Below the pieces are notes generated by a model. That model did not search any database, was not told the origin of the DNA, and saw only the letters and a program-made list of their open reading frames with translations. DNA of 64,000 nt. Origin: Pseudooceanicola nanhaiensis DSM 18065 (GTDB lineage: Bacteria; Pseudomonadota; Alphaproteobacteria; Rhodobacterales; Rhodobacteraceae). The stretch lies in NCBI RefSeq assembly GCF_000688295.1, contig NZ_JHZF01000011.1:1458288-1522287 (forward strand), in the 5' to 3' direction. The translations under genes and the position numbers were made by a program. Below are positions 21,278 through 33,124 of the stretch, one piece after another; positions within the stretch are counted from its first letter, which is position 1; every line of letters begins with the position of its first letter.

Positions 21278-22234
21278 ATGGACACCGTCACGATTGCCCT
21301 GCTTGTCGCCATCGGCCTTGCCGTCCTCCTGCTGGGCGGCCTCGCGATCTACAGCCTCGCGAAGAAGATCGAGGTGGAAAAGGTCGTGCCGCCGCGCGGG
21401 GCCTTCCTGCAGCTCTCCTGCGGCAAGCTGCATTACCTGACCTGCGGCTCCGGCCCGGACATTCTGATGATTCACGGGCTCGGCGGCCAGATGGGCAATT
21501 TCGACACCGGGCTTCTGGACGACCTCGCGCGGGATCACCGGGTGACGGTGATCGACCGGCCCGGGATGGGGTATTCGACACGCAAATGGCCCTGCTCCAC
21601 CACCGTCGGGGCACAGGCCGCGATGGTCGAGGAGGCGATCACCAAGCTCAGGCTCGACCGCCCGCTCGTCGTGGGCCATTCGCTGGGCGGCGCGATCGCG
21701 CTCGGCCTGGCGCTGCGCGGGCGGGTGCCGATCCGGGGGCTGGCGCTGCTCGCGCCCCTGACGCTGCCGGTCGAGGAGTATTCCGAGGCCTTCGCGGGGC
21801 TCGCCATCTCCTCCGACCTGCTGCGGCGCTTCGTGGGCTGGACCTTCGCCGTGCCCACGATGATCCGCCGGCCCGAGCCGGTGGTCGAGCTGATCTTCGG
21901 GCCGGAGCCGGTGCCGGACGATTACCTCGTGAAGGGCGGCGGGCTGCTGTCGCTCCGCCCCTCGCATTTCATCGAGACCAGCCGGGATTTCGCGGGATCG
22001 GGCACCGACCTGCCCGCCATGGCGCGCCAATATGCCAACCTGCGGGTGCCGGTGCGCATCCTCTACGGGACCGAGGACCGCATCCTCGATCACGGCTACC
22101 ACGGCGGCCGCCTGGTGGCGCGGCATCCCCAGATCGGTCTGGAACTGGTGGAGGGCGCGGGCCACATGCTGCCGGTCACCCGGCCCAAGGAAAGCGCGGC
22201 GTTCATCCGCCGCGCGAGCCGGGCGCTGAGCTGA
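21278..22234 (+). CDS. Membrane-anchored alpha/beta hydrolase
   Basis: 318-aa hydrolase with an N-terminal transmembrane anchor (TIALLVAIGLAVLLLGGLAI, residues 4-23) and an outside catalytic domain. The oxyanion block is MIHGLGGQMGNF, the nucleophile Ser lies in GHSLGGAIAL, the acid Asp in YGTEDRILDHG and the His in EGAGHMLPVTRP, so the triad is complete. The ATG at 21278 is spaced correctly from GGAAGGAA; a GTG at 21269 abuts that box. Substrate unknown. It converges on coaD, 3 nt away. Confidence 0.85.
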   Translation: MDTVTIALLVAIGLAVLLLGGLAIYSLAKKIEVEKVVPPRGAFLQLSCGKLHYLTCGSGPDILMIHGLGGQMGNFDTGLLDDLARDHRVTVIDRPGMGYSTRKWPCSTTVGAQAAMVEEAITKLRLDRPLVVGHSLGGAIALGLALRGRVPIRGLALLAPLTLPVEEYSEAFAGLAISSDLLRRFVGWTFAVPTMIRRPEPVVELIFGPEPVPDDYLVKGGGLLSLRPSHFIETSRDFAGSGTDLPAMARQYANLRVPVRILYGTEDRILDHGYHGGRLVARHPQIGLELVEGAGHMLPVTRPKESAAFIRRASRALS

Positions 22235-22237
22235 TCC

Positions 22238-22735
22238 TCAGGCTTTGCCGAGCTTTGCGAGCAGACGCTCGCGCACCTCGGGCGTGACGAAGCTCGAGAC
22301 GTCGCCGTCGAGACGCGCGATTTCCTTGACCAGTTTCGAGGCGATCGCCTGGTGCTTCGCCTCGGCCATCAGGAAGACCGTCTCGACGTTGCGGTCGAGC
22401 ACGCGGTTCATCCCGACCATCTGGTATTCGTATTCGAAATCGGCCACCGCGCGCAGGCCGCGCACGATGATCTGGGCGCCGACGTCATGGGCGCAGTGGA
22501 TCAGGAGGTTCTCGAAGGGATGGGCGACGATCTCGGTCCCGGTCTCCTCCGACAGCTTGGCGCAGACGGATTCGATCATCTCCACCCGTTCCTCGAGGTC
22601 GAAGAGCGGACCCTTGTCGCGGTTGATCGCCACCCCGATGACCAGCCGGTCGACCAGTGCGGCCCCGCGGCGGATGATGTCGATATGCCCGAGGGTGATC
22701 GGATCGAAGGTGCCGGGATAGAGGCCGATGCGCAT
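22238..22735 (-). CDS. coaD: Phosphopantetheine adenylyltransferase
   Basis: Fourth step of coenzyme A synthesis, joining ATP and 4'-phosphopantetheine in the cytosol. 165 aa, family length. The nucleotidyltransferase HxGH-type motif is GTFDPITLGHIDII near the N-terminus; IIVRGLRAVADFEYEYQM and the late VSSFVTPEVRERL motif are also present. The start was set at MRIGLYPG, the conserved beginning. Upstream 99 nt separate it from the CBS gene on the same strand. Confidence 0.97.
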   Translation of the reverse strand: MRIGLYPGTFDPITLGHIDIIRRGAALVDRLVIGVAINRDKGPLFDLEERVEMIESVCAKLSEETGTEIVAHPFENLLIHCAHDVGAQIIVRGLRAVADFEYEYQMVGMNRVLDRNVETVFLMAEAKHQAIASKLVKEIARLDGDVSSFVTPEVRERLLAKLGKA

Positions 22736-22834
22736 GGCTGTCTCCGCAAGATGTGACTTCGCGGCACGCAACAATATTGCATGACGGAATGCAAGGCCCC
22801 CCGGGGGCGGTTCACATGCGCGAAATCGGCTGGC

Positions 22835-23269
22835 CTAGTGGCCCATGATCATGCCTTCGAGCGCCGTCTTCTCGAAGGACAGCTCGCTCAGCCGGGCCTT
22901 CACGACGTCGCCGATGGTCACGATCCCGGCCAGCTTGCCGTCCTGCACCACCGGCATGTGGCGGAACCGCCCCTCGGTCATGCGCTCCAGCACGCTGTCG
23001 GCGGTGTCGTCCCGCGCGCAGCAGACCGGGTCCGGCGTCATCAGTGCCGAGGCCTGCTGCTCGAGGCAGGACGGCCCGCGGGCGGCCAGCGCCCGGACGA
23101 TGTCGCGCTCGGACAGGATGCCGTCGATGCGGGTTCCGTCGGAAGACACCACCACGCCGCCGATCCTGTGCTCTGACAAGAGCCCCAGCACCTCGGTTAT
23201 CGACGTCCCGGGGGACGCGGTCACGACGGTGTCGCTGCTTTTGGAACTCAGGATCTGTTGGACCAGCAT
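22835..23269 (-). CDS. Tandem CBS-domain protein
   Basis: 144-aa cytosolic protein made only of two CBS motifs: residues about 8-65 (ending GILSERDIVRALAARG) and 75-135 (MPVVQDGKLAGIVTIGDVVKARL). Such stand-alone pairs bind adenosine nucleotides and regulate partners, or act in redox and stress responses. The partner is not identifiable here. A Cys pair (PVCCARDD) lies at the start of the second motif. Confidence 0.88.
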   Translation of the reverse strand: MLVQQILSSKSSDTVVTASPGTSITEVLGLLSEHRIGGVVVSSDGTRIDGILSERDIVRALAARGPSCLEQQASALMTPDPVCCARDDTADSVLERMTEGRFRHMPVVQDGKLAGIVTIGDVVKARLSELSFEKTALEGMIMGH

Positions 23270-23339
23270 GGCAGTGTCTCCCTAGGGATTCCGGCTCCTC
23301 CCACCGGAGATCTCAGGCTCACCCACCTGCGACAATCTG

Positions 23340-24230
23340 TCAAGCAACTCCCTCCAACCTCGCGATTTCGCGCCGGAGTCCATCCGTCAGCGCCGTCGCG
23401 AAACGGTTCATCCGCTCGAGCCGCGTGTCGTCGACATGGCGCACCAGATAGAACGTCCGGGTGAGCGAGATCGCCCCCTCCAGCACCTTGCGCACCCCCT
23501 TGGCCGAGGGCAGCGCGAAATCGTGGACGATGCCCAGCCCCCCGCCCTGCCGGATCCAGTTGAACTGCACCGCGACCGAGTTGGAGGCGAGCGAGACCCG
23601 GTCGATGCCCAGCTCTCCGAGGTAGTCGAGCTCCTTGTCGAAGATCATGTCGGGGATGTAGCCGATCATCCGGTGGCCGCGCAGGTCGGCCGTTCTCTCG
23701 ATCGGCGGCGCGCGGTCGAGATAGCGCTGCGAGGCGGCGAGGTGCAGCCGGTAGTCGCTGACCTTCTGCACCGTCAGCCGACCCGCGGTCGGCGGCGAGA
23801 CGGTGATCGCCATGTCCGCCTCGCGCCGTGACAGGTTGAAGAGCCGCGGCAGCGCGACGATCTGCACGTCGAGGTCGGGGTTCCGCTCCACGATGGCGCT
23901 GCAGACCTGCGGCAGCAGGAAGTTCGCCACCCCGTCCGGCGCGCCCAGCCGGATCTGGCCGGAGAGCTGGCCCGACTGGCCGCGGATGTCCTCCTCGGCC
24001 GAGAAAATCGCCTGTTCGGCCAGTTCCGCGTGGGGCAGCAGGCGCTGGCCGGCCTCGGTCGGAGCATAGCCCTGCGGCGACTTGGCGAAGAGCGTCGCGC
24101 CCAGCTCCTCCTCCAGCCGCGCGATGCGGCGGCCCGCGGTGGCGGGGTCGAGCTTGAGGCGCTTGCCGGCCCCGGACAGGCTCTCCTCCCGCGCGACGGC
24201 GAGGAAAATCTTCAGATCATCCCAGTGCAA
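23340..24230 (-). CDS. LysR-family regulator divergent from the valine-degradation operon (TTG start)
   Basis: 296-aa LysR protein. The helix-turn-helix is in DDLKIFLAVAREESLSGAGK and LDPATAGRRIARLEEEL. The conserved family beginning HWDDLKIF is preceded by TTG with GGAAGGGG a few bases upstream, so TTG at 24230 is taken as start. The only upstream ATG (near 24335) would overlap the start of mmsA and swallow the shared promoter. The 103-bp divergent gap suggests control of mmsA and the following valine genes; the effector is unknown. Confidence 0.85.
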   Translation of the reverse strand: MHWDDLKIFLAVAREESLSGAGKRLKLDPATAGRRIARLEEELGATLFAKSPQGYAPTEAGQRLLPHAELAEQAIFSAEEDIRGQSGQLSGQIRLGAPDGVANFLLPQVCSAIVERNPDLDVQIVALPRLFNLSRREADMAITVSPPTAGRLTVQKVSDYRLHLAASQRYLDRAPPIERTADLRGHRMIGYIPDMIFDKELDYLGELGIDRVSLASNSVAVQFNWIRQGGGLGIVHDFALPSAKGVRKVLEGAISLTRTFYLVRHVDDTRLERMNRFATALTDGLRREIARLEGVA

Positions 24231-24333
24231 CGGCCCCTTCCCTTTGCGTTTTTGCAAAGCGCTTTTGCCAGCTTTCCCCTTCCGGCCCGGAATATGCAAG
24301 CCTAGGATGGCGCCAACCTGAACGGAGGATGCC

Positions 24334-25833
24334 ATGCAGGAACTCAGCCATTACATCGACGGCGCCCATGTGAAGGGGGCGTCCGGCCGCTTCGCCGACG
24401 TCATGAACCCCGCCACGGGCGAAGTGCAGGCGAAGGTGCCGCTGGCCTCTGCCGACGAGATCGGAACCGCCGTCGAGATCGCGGCGCAGGCCCAGCCCGA
24501 ATGGGCGGCGATGAACCCGCAGCGCCGGGCGCGGGTGCTGATGAAGTTCGTGGACCTGCTGAACCGCGACATGGACAAGCTGGCCGAGGCGCTGTCGCGC
24601 GAGCACGGAAAGACCCTGCCGGATGCGGCAGGCGATGTGCAGCGGGGCCTCGAGGTGGTCGAGTTCTGCATCGGCGCGCCGCACCTGCTGAAGGGCGAAT
24701 ACACCGACGGTGCGGGTCCGGGCATCGACATGTACTCCATGCGCCAGCCGCTCGGCGTCTGTGCGGGCATCACGCCGTTCAACTTCCCCGCCATGATCCC
24801 GATGTGGATGTTCGCCCCGGCGCTCGCCTGTGGCAACGCCTTCATCCTGAAGCCCTCAGAACGTGATCCCTCGGTGCCGCTGATGCTGGTCGAACTGCTC
24901 GAGGAAGCGGGCCTGCCGAAGGGCGTGCTGCAGGTCGTCAACGGCGACAAGGAGGCGGTCGATGCCCTGCTCGACCACCCGGTGATCCAGTCGATCGGCT
25001 TCGTGGGCTCCACCCCGATCGCGGAATACATCTATTCCCGCGGCTGCGCGGCCGGAAAGCGCGTCCAGTGCTTTGGTGGCGCGAAGAACCACATGATCAT
25101 CATGCCGGACGCCGACATGGACCAGGCCGCCGACGCGCTGGTCGGCGCGGGCTATGGCGCCGCGGGCGAACGCTGCATGGCGATCTCGGTCGCCGTGCCC
25201 GTGGGCGAGGAAACCGCGGACCGGCTGATCGAGAAGCTGGTGCCGCGGATCGAGAAGCTGAAGGTCGGCCCCTATACCGCCGGCAACGACGTGGACTACG
25301 GCCCCGTCGTCACCGCCGCCGCGAAGGAGAACATCCTCAAGCTCGTGCAATCCGGTGTCGACCAGGGCGCCGAGCTGGTGGTCGACGGGCGCGACTTCAA
25401 GCTCCAGGGCTACGAGGACGGCTTCTTCGTCGGCCCGCACCTCTTCGACAAGGTGACGCCCGACATGGACATCTACCGCAAGGAGATCTTCGGCCCGGTC
25501 CTCACGACCGTGCGCGCGGGCTCCTACGAAGAGGCGCTCGGCCTCGCGATGGATCATGAATACGGCAACGGCACCGCGATCTTCACCCGCGACGGCGACA
25601 CCGCCCGCGACTTCGCGAGCCGGATCAACATCGGCATGGTCGGCGTGAACGTCCCGATCCCGGTGCCGCTGGCCTATCACACCTTCGGCGGCTGGAAGAA
25701 ATCGGTCTTCGGCGACCTGAACCAGCACGGCACGGACAGTTTCCGGTTCTACACCCGGACCAAGACCGTCACCGCCCGCTGGCCCTCGGGCCTCAAGGAA
25801 GGCGGGGAGTTCCACTTCAAGCCGATGGACTGA
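24334..25833 (+). CDS. mmsA: Methylmalonate-semialdehyde dehydrogenase (CoA-acylating)
   Basis: Converts methylmalonate or malonate semialdehyde to propionyl- or acetyl-CoA at the end of valine breakdown. 499 aa. The catalytic Cys lies in GAAGERCMAISVAV near residue 285, the CoA-acylating type (no usual catalytic Glu-containing LELGGK; instead FGGAKNHMIIMPDAD). The coenzyme fold shows GITPFNFPAMIPMWMF and SIGFVGSTPIAEYIY. It is the first gene of the operon and is preceded by GGAGG. Confidence 0.96.
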   Translation: MQELSHYIDGAHVKGASGRFADVMNPATGEVQAKVPLASADEIGTAVEIAAQAQPEWAAMNPQRRARVLMKFVDLLNRDMDKLAEALSREHGKTLPDAAGDVQRGLEVVEFCIGAPHLLKGEYTDGAGPGIDMYSMRQPLGVCAGITPFNFPAMIPMWMFAPALACGNAFILKPSERDPSVPLMLVELLEEAGLPKGVLQVVNGDKEAVDALLDHPVIQSIGFVGSTPIAEYIYSRGCAAGKRVQCFGGAKNHMIIMPDADMDQAADALVGAGYGAAGERCMAISVAVPVGEETADRLIEKLVPRIEKLKVGPYTAGNDVDYGPVVTAAAKENILKLVQSGVDQGAELVVDGRDFKLQGYEDGFFVGPHLFDKVTPDMDIYRKEIFGPVLTTVRAGSYEEALGLAMDHEYGNGTAIFTRDGDTARDFASRINIGMVGVNVPIPVPLAYHTFGGWKKSVFGDLNQHGTDSFRFYTRTKTVTARWPSGLKEGGEFHFKPMD

Positions 25834-25896
25834 CGCACGGGGGCGGGCCGGGTCCGAACCCGGCCCACCCTTTCCCGGAGGAGGAGGAGGATCGCG

Positions 25897-27039
25897 ATGG
25901 ATTTCGCGTTGAACGAGGAACAGGAGGCCATCTTCGACATGGCCTACTCCTTTGGGCAGGAGAAGATCGCCCCCAATGCCCGCACCTGGGAGCGCGAGGG
26001 CAACATTCCGAAGGAGCTTTGGCCGCAGGTCGGCGAACTGGGCTTCGGCGGGCTCTACGTCTCGGAGGAGCACGGCGGCGCGGGGCTGACGCGGCTCGAC
26101 GCGACACTGGTCTTCGAGGCCTTGTCGATGGCCTGCCCCTCGGTCGCGGCGTTCCTGTCGATCCACAACATGTGCGCGCGGATGCTCGACAGCTTCGCGA
26201 GCGACGAGCTGCGGGGCCGGGTGATGCCCAGGGTGCTCACCATGGAGACGGTGCTCTCCTATTGCCTGACGGAACCCGGCTCGGGCTCGGACGCCGCCGC
26301 GCTGAAGACGCGCGCCGAGCGGACGAACGAGGGCTACCGGCTGAACGGCACCAAGGCCTTCATCTCGGGCGGCGGATATTCCGACGCCTACGTGGTGATG
26401 GCGCGGACCGGCGACGCGGGGCCCAAGGGCGTCTCGACGCTCTACGTCGAGGACGGCACCGGGGGGCTGTCGTTCGGCGGGCTCGAGGACAAGATGGGCT
26501 GGCGGAGCCAGCCGACGCGCCAGGTCCAGTTTGACAATTGCGACATTTCTGCGGGCAACCTGATCGGTGAAGAGGGCAAGGGTTTCACTTATGCGATGAT
26601 GGGGCTCGACGGCGGGCGGCTCAACATCTCGGCCTGCTCGCTCGGGGCCGCGCAGGCGGCGCTCGACGCAACGCTGGATTACATGGGCGAGCGCAAGGCC
26701 TTCGGGCAGAGCATCGACCAGTTCCAGGCGCTGCAGTTCCGCCTCGCCGACATGGAGATCGAGCTGCAGGCCGCCCGCACCTTCCTGCGGCAGGCGGCAT
26801 GGAAGCTCGACAGCGGCGCGCCGGATGCCACCAAGTTCTGCGCCATGGCCAAGAAATTCGTCACCGAGGCCGGGAGCCGGATCGTCAACCAGTGCCTCCA
26901 GCTCCACGGCGGCTACGGCTACCTTGCGGACTACGGGATCGAGAAACTGGTGCGTGACCTCCGGGTCCACGAGATCCTCGAAGGCACCAACGAGATCATG
27001 CGCCTGATCACCGCCCGCCATATGCTGGCGGCCCGATGA
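25897..27039 (+). CDS. Acyl-CoA dehydrogenase, probably isobutyryl-CoA dehydrogenase
   Basis: FAD enzyme of 380 aa. Typical blocks are YCLTEPGSGSDAAALKT, the substrate/FAD region FISGGGYSDAYVVMAR, the C-terminal QLHGGYGYLADYGIEK and the catalytic Glu in LEGTNEIMRLI. Its place between mmsA and 3-hydroxyisobutyryl-CoA hydrolase points to isobutyryl-CoA oxidation in valine degradation. The stop overlaps the next start by four bases (ATGA). Confidence 0.92.
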   Translation: MDFALNEEQEAIFDMAYSFGQEKIAPNARTWEREGNIPKELWPQVGELGFGGLYVSEEHGGAGLTRLDATLVFEALSMACPSVAAFLSIHNMCARMLDSFASDELRGRVMPRVLTMETVLSYCLTEPGSGSDAAALKTRAERTNEGYRLNGTKAFISGGGYSDAYVVMARTGDAGPKGVSTLYVEDGTGGLSFGGLEDKMGWRSQPTRQVQFDNCDISAGNLIGEEGKGFTYAMMGLDGGRLNISACSLGAAQAALDATLDYMGERKAFGQSIDQFQALQFRLADMEIELQAARTFLRQAAWKLDSGAPDATKFCAMAKKFVTEAGSRIVNQCLQLHGGYGYLADYGIEKLVRDLRVHEILEGTNEIMRLITARHMLAAR

Positions 27040-28067
27040 GCGACCACATCCATATCCGCCGTGAGGGCCCCGCCGGGCGGATCACCCTCACCCGGCCCAA
27101 GGCGCTGAACGCGCTGTCCTACGAGATGGCGATGGCCGTGGACGCCGCCCTGAACGACTGGGCGGGAGATCCGGGCGTGGCCTTCGTGATGATGGACGCG
27201 GAGGGCGAAAAGGCCTTCTGCGCCGGCGGCGACATCCAGACGCTCTACGACAAGGGCCGTGCGGGGGATTACGACTACGGACGCACCTTCTGGCGCGATG
27301 AATACCGGATGAACGCGCGGCTCGCGGAGTATCGCAAGCCCATCGTCGCCTTCCTGCAGGGCTTCGTCATGGGCGGCGGGGTCGGCCTCGGCTGCCATGC
27401 CTCGCACCGGATCGTCGGCGACAGCACCCGCATTGCCATGCCGGAATGCGGCATCGGGCTGGTGCCGGACGTGGGCGGTTCCCTGCTGCTGGCCCGCGCG
27501 CCCGGGCGGCTGGGCGAATACCTCGGGCTCACCACGGACCGCATGGGCGGGGCCGATGCGATCCGGGCCGGTTTCGCGGATACCTACATTCCCGAGGAGG
27601 GCTGGGAGGCGCTGAAGACCGCGCTGGTCGAGACAGGCGATCTTTCCGCCATCCAGACGGCCGCGATCATCGCGCCCGAGGCGGCCCTGGCCGAGCGGCA
27701 GGACCGCATCGACGCGATCTTCGGCCAGCCCGACCTGCCCGCCATCGTCGCGGCGCTCGAGGCGGACGGCTCCGATTTCGCACTGAGCGCGTTGAAGGCG
27801 CTCCGCCGCAACTCGCCGATCTCGATGGCCGCGACGCTCGAGCTTCTGGCCGAGCTTCGCCGCTCGGCCGCGGGGATCCGCGAGGCGCTGAGGCTGGAAT
27901 ACCGTTTCACCGCGCGGGCGATGGAGCACGGCGATTTCCTCGAGGGGATCCGCGCGCAGATCATCGACCGGGACCGCAACCCGCAGTGGAAACACCGGCT
28001 TGAGAGCCTGCACTCCGAGGCGGAGGCGATGCTCGCACCGCTCGGCCACGACGAGCTCGCCTTCTGA
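27036..28067 (+). CDS. 3-hydroxyisobutyryl-CoA hydrolase (enoyl-CoA hydratase/isomerase family)
   Basis: 343-aa crotonase-fold enzyme of the HIBCH subgroup, expected to release 3-hydroxyisobutyrate from its CoA ester. Blocks include RPKALNALSYEM, KAFCAGGDIQTLYDKG, the oxyanion segment GFVMGGGVGLGCHASHRIVG and the acidic MPECGIGLVPDVGGSLLLAR, all characteristic of hydrolase-type members. Its length exceeds simple hydratases and fits HIBCH. Translation is coupled to the acyl-CoA dehydrogenase by an ATGA overlap. Confidence 0.9.
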   Translation: MSDHIHIRREGPAGRITLTRPKALNALSYEMAMAVDAALNDWAGDPGVAFVMMDAEGEKAFCAGGDIQTLYDKGRAGDYDYGRTFWRDEYRMNARLAEYRKPIVAFLQGFVMGGGVGLGCHASHRIVGDSTRIAMPECGIGLVPDVGGSLLLARAPGRLGEYLGLTTDRMGGADAIRAGFADTYIPEEGWEALKTALVETGDLSAIQTAAIIAPEAALAERQDRIDAIFGQPDLPAIVAALEADGSDFALSALKALRRNSPISMAATLELLAELRRSAAGIREALRLEYRFTARAMEHGDFLEGIRAQIIDRDRNPQWKHRLESLHSEAEAMLAPLGHDELAF

Positions 28068-28092
28068 GACAGGCATTTAGGGAGGACACTTC

Positions 28093-28965
28093 ATGCAGAT
28101 CGGATTCATCGGCCTCGGCAACATGGGCGGCCCGATGTCCGCCAACCTTGCAAAGGCGGGCCACGCGGTCACCGGTTTCGACACCGCGGATGTCGAGATC
28201 GAGGGCGTCACCCGCGCCGCCTCGGCCGCCGAGGCGGCCGCCGGGCGGGACGTGGTGATCACGATGCTGCCGAACGGCGCGATCCTGCGGGCGGTGGCAG
28301 AGGACGTCATCCCCGCCATGCACACCGGCAGCGTCTTCCTCGACTGCTCCACCGTCGACGTGGAGAGCGCGAGGTCCGTCGCGGATGCCGCTGAAAAGGC
28401 TGGGCTCCTGCCGCTTGACGCCCCTGTCTCGGGCGGCATCGGCGGCGCGCAGGGCGGCACGCTCACCTTCATGGTGGGCGGCTCGGACGCGGCCTTCGCC
28501 AAGGCGAAGCCGCTCTTCGACATCATGGGCCAGAAGGCCGTGCATTGCGGCCCCTCGGGCAACGGGCAGGCGGCGAAGATCTGCAACAACATGATCCTCG
28601 GCGCGACGATGATCGTGACCTGCGAGGCCTTCGCGCTGGCCGACAAGCTGGGGCTCGACCGGCAGGCGATGTTCGACGTGGTCTCGACCTCCTCGGGCTA
28701 TTCGTGGTCGATGAACGCCTACTGCCCCGCCCCCGGCATCGGTCCGCAATCGCCGGCTGACAACGGCTACAAGCCGGGCTTCGCCGCCGACCTGATGCTC
28801 AAGGACCTGCGCCTGTCGCAGCAGGCGGCCGAGACGGCGGATGCGGACACCCCCATGGGCCAGGCGGCAATGGAGCTCTACGCGCGCTTCGTCGAACAGG
28901 AGGACGGCGCGGGGCGCGATTTCAGCGCCATGCTGCCGCGGTTCGAAAAACGGGGACGTGGCTGA
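28093..28965 (+). CDS. mmsB: 3-hydroxyisobutyrate dehydrogenase
   Basis: NAD-dependent oxidation of 3-hydroxyisobutyrate to methylmalonate semialdehyde, the substrate of MmsA encoded at the operon head. 290 aa. The Rossmann signature is IGFIGLGNMGGPMSANLAKA, the substrate motif is DAPVSGGIGGAQGGTLTFMVGG, and the catalytic Lys lies in GNGQAAKICNNMILG. GGGAGGA lies before the ATG. Last gene of the valine operon. Confidence 0.95.
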   Translation: MQIGFIGLGNMGGPMSANLAKAGHAVTGFDTADVEIEGVTRAASAAEAAAGRDVVITMLPNGAILRAVAEDVIPAMHTGSVFLDCSTVDVESARSVADAAEKAGLLPLDAPVSGGIGGAQGGTLTFMVGGSDAAFAKAKPLFDIMGQKAVHCGPSGNGQAAKICNNMILGATMIVTCEAFALADKLGLDRQAMFDVVSTSSGYSWSMNAYCPAPGIGPQSPADNGYKPGFAADLMLKDLRLSQQAAETADADTPMGQAAMELYARFVEQEDGAGRDFSAMLPRFEKRGRG

Positions 28966-29055
28966 ATCCCGCCGAAGGCCGAGGGAACCTGCTATGGATG
29001 CCTGTCGTTGAATGCGTGAAAAGTCACACCGAGTGGACATGAGCAGGAGATCGAC

Positions 29056-29448
29056 ATGAAGATGCGTCCAGCACTCGCGATCGCGGCCCTTGCCGTCATC
29101 GCTACCCCGGCCCTCGCCGACCCCGGCGGAAAGGGCAAGGGGCACAAGTTCAAGGGCCACGGCCAGTCCGAGGCCTCGTTCTGCCCGCCGGGCCTTGCGA
29201 AGAAGGGCAACGGCTGCCGTCCGCCCGGGCTCGCCAAGAAGGACACCCGCGCCGACGACTACCGGTATCGGGTCGGCGACCGGATCGTCGATTACGACAA
29301 CGTGGTGCTCATCCGGGATCCGGGCCGCTACGGGCTCGACCCCTACGGGACCTATTACCGCGCCGACGATTACGTGATCCGCGTGGACCGCGAAACCAAC
29401 CAGGTGCTCGCGCTGGTCGGGCTGGTGTCGGCGATCCTCGGCGGATGA
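29056..29448 (+). CDS. Small secreted basic protein of unknown function
   Basis: 130-aa exported protein. The signal peptide MKMRPALAIAALAVIATPAL is followed by a Gly/Lys-rich, His-containing stretch (DPGGKGKGHKFKGHG), two copies of a CPPGLAKKG/RPPGLAKK motif, and a C-terminal domain with YRVGDRIVDYDN and YGTYYRADDYVIRVD resembling RcnB-type periplasmic proteins. Database entries of this sort next to uvrA are sometimes labelled excinuclease subunit A by neighbourhood; nothing in it supports that. The stop overlaps the next start (ATGA). Confidence 0.72.
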   Translation: MKMRPALAIAALAVIATPALADPGGKGKGHKFKGHGQSEASFCPPGLAKKGNGCRPPGLAKKDTRADDYRYRVGDRIVDYDNVVLIRDPGRYGLDPYGTYYRADDYVIRVDRETNQVLALVGLVSAILGG

Positions 29449-29855
29449 GTCGTCACAGGCGATGGATCATCCTCGGGGTCGCGCTGACGGCCTTCGCTGT
29501 CGGCGCGACCGCGTCCCGGGCCGCCTGCAGGATGCAGGTCGGCGAGGCGCGCTGCGTGACGGCGGGAAGCGGCTTCGGCGCCGCGGATGACCGCGACATG
29601 GCCGGAGGGGGCTCCCTCTCCGGCCATTTCCGCAAGGCACAGGGCGTGAAGACCATTCCCGACGCGCCGGTTCTGTCGCCCGGCGACAGGTTGCCCGACG
29701 GGGTCACGGTTCTGTTCAACCGCTCCCGCTACCGCCTGCCGGCGCCGCGCGACGGCTGGACCTATTTCCGTGTCGGTTACGAGATCTACCGGGCCGACAT
29801 GTTCACCCGGACAGTCATCGACCGGGTGAACGACCATATGCCGGTGCGCTACTGA
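29445..29855 (+). CDS. Hypothetical exported protein coupled to the preceding gene
   Basis: 136 aa with a signal-like N-terminus (MSRHRRWIILGVALTAFAVG, then ATASRAA). The C-terminal half has PGDRLPDGVTVLFNRSRYRLP and GWTYFRVGYEIYRADMFTRTV, resembling the YxRVGxxIYRxD pattern in the preceding small protein, so the two may be related or act together. Coupled to it by a four-base overlap. Function not recognised. Confidence 0.62.
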   Translation: MSRHRRWIILGVALTAFAVGATASRAACRMQVGEARCVTAGSGFGAADDRDMAGGGSLSGHFRKAQGVKTIPDAPVLSPGDRLPDGVTVLFNRSRYRLPAPRDGWTYFRVGYEIYRADMFTRTVIDRVNDHMPVRY

Positions 29856-29860
29856 CCCTG

Positions 29861-30106
29861 TCAGTAGTTCGCCGGCGGATCGCTGGCGGGGAAGCTCTCG
29901 TCGTTTTCCTCGTCCACGCGATCCCATCTGCGGGGCGGATCCCGCATCTCGTCGCGGCCCGCATCGCGGATCCGCAGGTTATCGCCTTTCGCCGAATTGG
30001 CCGGCAATCTGCCGGGCCGGTTGCCGCTGAGCGCCCCGGCCACCTGTCGCGCGATGACGGTGACGAGCACGCCAAGCGCGATTCGTTTCACCATACGTCC
30101 CACCAT
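29861..30106 (-). CDS. Small protein with C-terminal DESFPASDPP motif
   Basis: 81-aa product starting MVGRMVKRIALG at 30106 with GGAGGAACG upstream. It has a short hydrophobic N-terminal segment (ALGVLVTVIARQVAGAL) and ends WDRVDEENDESFPASDPPAN-Y. The DESFPASDPP tail is a recurrent motif of small uncharacterised proteobacterial proteins. Function unknown. It converges with the preceding gene, ending 5 nt from it. Confidence 0.65.
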   Translation of the reverse strand: MVGRMVKRIALGVLVTVIARQVAGALSGNRPGRLPANSAKGDNLRIRDAGRDEMRDPPRRWDRVDEENDESFPASDPPANY

Positions 30107-30177
30107 GATGTCGTTCCTCCGTTCAGGTTCATCCCTCAACGCGGAACCCGGCCCGGCGGTTCACCGGGCCGCAGGCA

Positions 30178-33057
<2,880 letters not shown>

Positions 33058-33124
33058 GGCCACCCCGGATCCGCAATGGGTTAAGAAATAGTGGAAGCCG
33101 CCCTGCGATCCAACCGGAAAGTGA

